Below are positions 62,771 to 64,000 of a stretch of 64,000 nucleotides of DNA, piece by piece. The stretch is from Nocardia sp. NBC_00416 (GTDB lineage Bacteria > Actinomycetota > Actinomycetes > Mycobacteriales > Mycobacteriaceae), in contig NZ_CP107932.1 of assembly GCF_036032445.1 (NCBI RefSeq), positions 746,501 to 810,500 on the forward strand, written 5' to 3'. The notes beneath the pieces are model-generated. The model saw only the letters and a list, made by a program, of their open reading frames with translations, was not told the DNA's origin and ran no database searches. The position numbers and the translations under genes were made by a program. Numbering within the stretch: the first letter of the stretch is position 1; each line of letters starts with the position of its first letter.

Positions 62771-64000
62771 TCAACGCTTCCGGGTGGGTGCGACGTGTAC
62801 CGGCAGGCCGAGCCCGGTGAGGGCTGCCTCCATGCCGATCTCGCCGAGGGTGGGGTGGGCGTGGATGGTGTCGGCGAGCTCGTCGAGGGTCGCTTCCAGC
62901 GAAATCGCCAGTGCGCCCTCGGCAATGAGATCGCCGGCCGACGGGCCGATGATGTGTACTCCGAGAACTTCCTGGTGCCGTGCTCCGGCGACGATCTTCA
63001 CGAAGCCCTCGGTTTCGCCGAGGGTTTTGGCCCGGCCCAGGGCCGCGAACGGGAACTTGGCGGTGATCACGTCGTGGCCGGCGGCGCGCGCGGCGTCTTC
63101 GGTGAGGCCGACGCCGGCGATCTCGGGATGGGTGAAGGTCGCAGCCGGGATCACGGTGTAGTCGATGTGCGCATCGTGCCCGGCGATCACATCGGCCGCG
63201 ACCAGGCCCTGATGGGAGGCTACATGCGCGAGCAGCGCCTGACCGGTGACATCCCCGATCGCCCAGACATGCTCGACGTTCGTTCGCAGCCGGTCGTCGA
63301 CTCGGATGAAACCGCGCGCGTCCGTCTCGATGCCCGCGACGTCCAGTCCGAGTTGGCTGGTGTTCGGGCGACGGCCCACGCCTACCAACACCACGTCGGC
63401 ATCGAGGTCACGCTTCTTCGGTCCGGTGACGCGCACCTGTAGCCGTTCCCCGGCCTGCGTGACGGCCGCAACGGTCGACCCGGTCAGCACGGTGATGCCG
63501 CGTTTGCTGAACGACCGGCCCAGTGCGACGCCGATCTCCTTGTCCTCCAAGGGAACCAGGCGATCTTGCATCTCCACCACGGTGACTTCGCTGCCGAAGG
63601 TCGCGAACAGGCTCGCCCATTCCGCACCCACCGCGCTGCCGCCGATGACGACCAGCCGATCGGGGATCTCGGTCAACCCGAATGCGCCGTCGGAGGTGAT
63701 GACGCCGGGTAGATCCGCGCCGGGAACGGGTAGCCGCGCCGGGACCGAGCCGGTCGCGATGAGCACATCGGTCGCGTTGATCGTGCCTGTCGGGGCGGCG
63801 GCCGCGTCGGCGGCATAGCGGGGCCCGCCGGGGAAAACCGGTGACCCGCCGACCTCGAACAACTCGACGGTGGTCGGTCCGGTGAGCCGCGCGTGGCCCT
63901 CGATGACGGTGACCCCGTTCGCCTTCAGCAGTCCTGCCACCCCATCGGTGAGTTCCTCGACGATGGCGTCTTTGCGCGCGCGCACGGCGGCGAAGTCGAC
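62771..64000 (-). CDS. lpdA: Dihydrolipoamide dehydrogenase (E3), 5' end cut by window
   Basis: About 410 C-terminal residues are present and the frame is still open at 64000. VVIGGSAVGAEWASLFATFGSEVTVVE is the NAD-binding dinucleotide fold, followed by NVEHVWAIGDVTGQALLAHVASHQG (FAD site; core WAIGDVTGQALLAH), and the C-terminal active-site HAHPTLGE. The N-terminal redox disulfide lies outside the window. First gene of the E3-E1alpha-E1beta-E2 operon. Confidence 0.92.
   Translation of the reverse strand, partial: VDFAAVRARKDAIVEELTDGVAGLLKANGVTVIEGHARLTGPTTVELFEVGGSPVFPGGPRYAADAAAAPTGTINATDVLIATGSVPARLPVPGADLPGVITSDGAFGLTEIPDRLVVIGGSAVGAEWASLFATFGSEVTVVEMQDRLVPLEDKEIGVALGRSFSKRGITVLTGSTVAAVTQAGERLQVRVTGPKKRDLDADVVLVGVGRRPNTSQLGLDVAGIETDARGFIRVDDRLRTNVEHVWAIGDVTGQALLAHVASHQGLVAADVIAGHDAHIDYTVIPAATFTHPEIAGVGLTEDAARAAGHDVITAKFPFAALGRAKTLGETEGFVKIVAGARHQEVLGVHIIGPSAGDLIAEGALAISLEATLDELADTIHAHPTLGEIGMEAALTGLGLPVHVAPTRKR

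Overview
High-GC actinobacterial chromosome segment, most like Nocardia or a close mycolata relative. The reasons are GTG and TTG starts, an IdeR-type iron box, an F420-dependent luciferase-like oxidoreductase, an MMPL remnant, a SapA-like secreted protein, and many TetR, IclR, PucR and LysR regulators around short catabolic operons. No tRNA, rRNA or CRISPR array was seen.

Layout. 1-8446: end of an MFS exporter, the potassium transporter kup, a quinone-oxidoreductase-like gene facing a TetR repressor across two matching operators, a coupled pair of exported proteins, and a small exported protein. 8447-14476: a decayed mobile region. It holds a perfect 42-bp palindrome, a triplet of direct repeats, a tyrosine recombinase fragment cut by an IS256-family element (25-bp terminal inverted repeats, 9-bp target duplication, passenger ORF), a DUF1963-like gene, an unrecognised 465-residue protein, and the tail of an AAA ATPase. 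14477-21029: a 3-hydroxyanthranilate meta-cleavage island (arylformamidase-like hydrolase facing semialdehyde dehydrogenase, 4-oxalocrotonate decarboxylase, RidA-type deaminase, 3-hydroxyanthranilate dioxygenase and ACMS decarboxylase, then LysR), with palindromes in the divergent promoter. Together the five enzymes would take 3-hydroxyanthranilate to 2-oxopent-4-enoate.

21282-36471: two exported proteins, then a tightly packed ten-gene minus-strand catabolic operon (MFS importer, two alpha/beta hydrolases, DUF35 zinc-ribbon protein, thiolase, IclR regulator, CoA-transferase, two SDRs, and a dehydroquinase-like protein missing some catalytic residues). A Baeyer-Villiger-type flavin monooxygenase and a P450 without a recognisable ExxR motif follow. 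36980-46028: metallophosphoesterase, beta-lactamase-like protein, a DUF952-cupin fusion, a leucine-rich-like protein, an MMPL remnant, TetR facing an F420-dependent oxidoreductase, a broken acyl-CoA ligase and a PucR regulator.

46296-52079: an iron-siderophore uptake locus (half-MFS protein, siderophore-interacting flavoprotein, binding lipoprotein, two permeases, ATPase) with one convincing and one weaker iron box. 52155-57640: YnfA, then a gene graveyard (methyltransferase, two XRE fragments, internally deleted SDR) mixed with intact LysR, F420 reductase-like, epimerase-like and DoxX genes. 58138-64000: an MFS transporter and a four-gene 2-oxoacid dehydrogenase operon (E3-E1alpha-E1beta-E2), with E3 cut by the window end.
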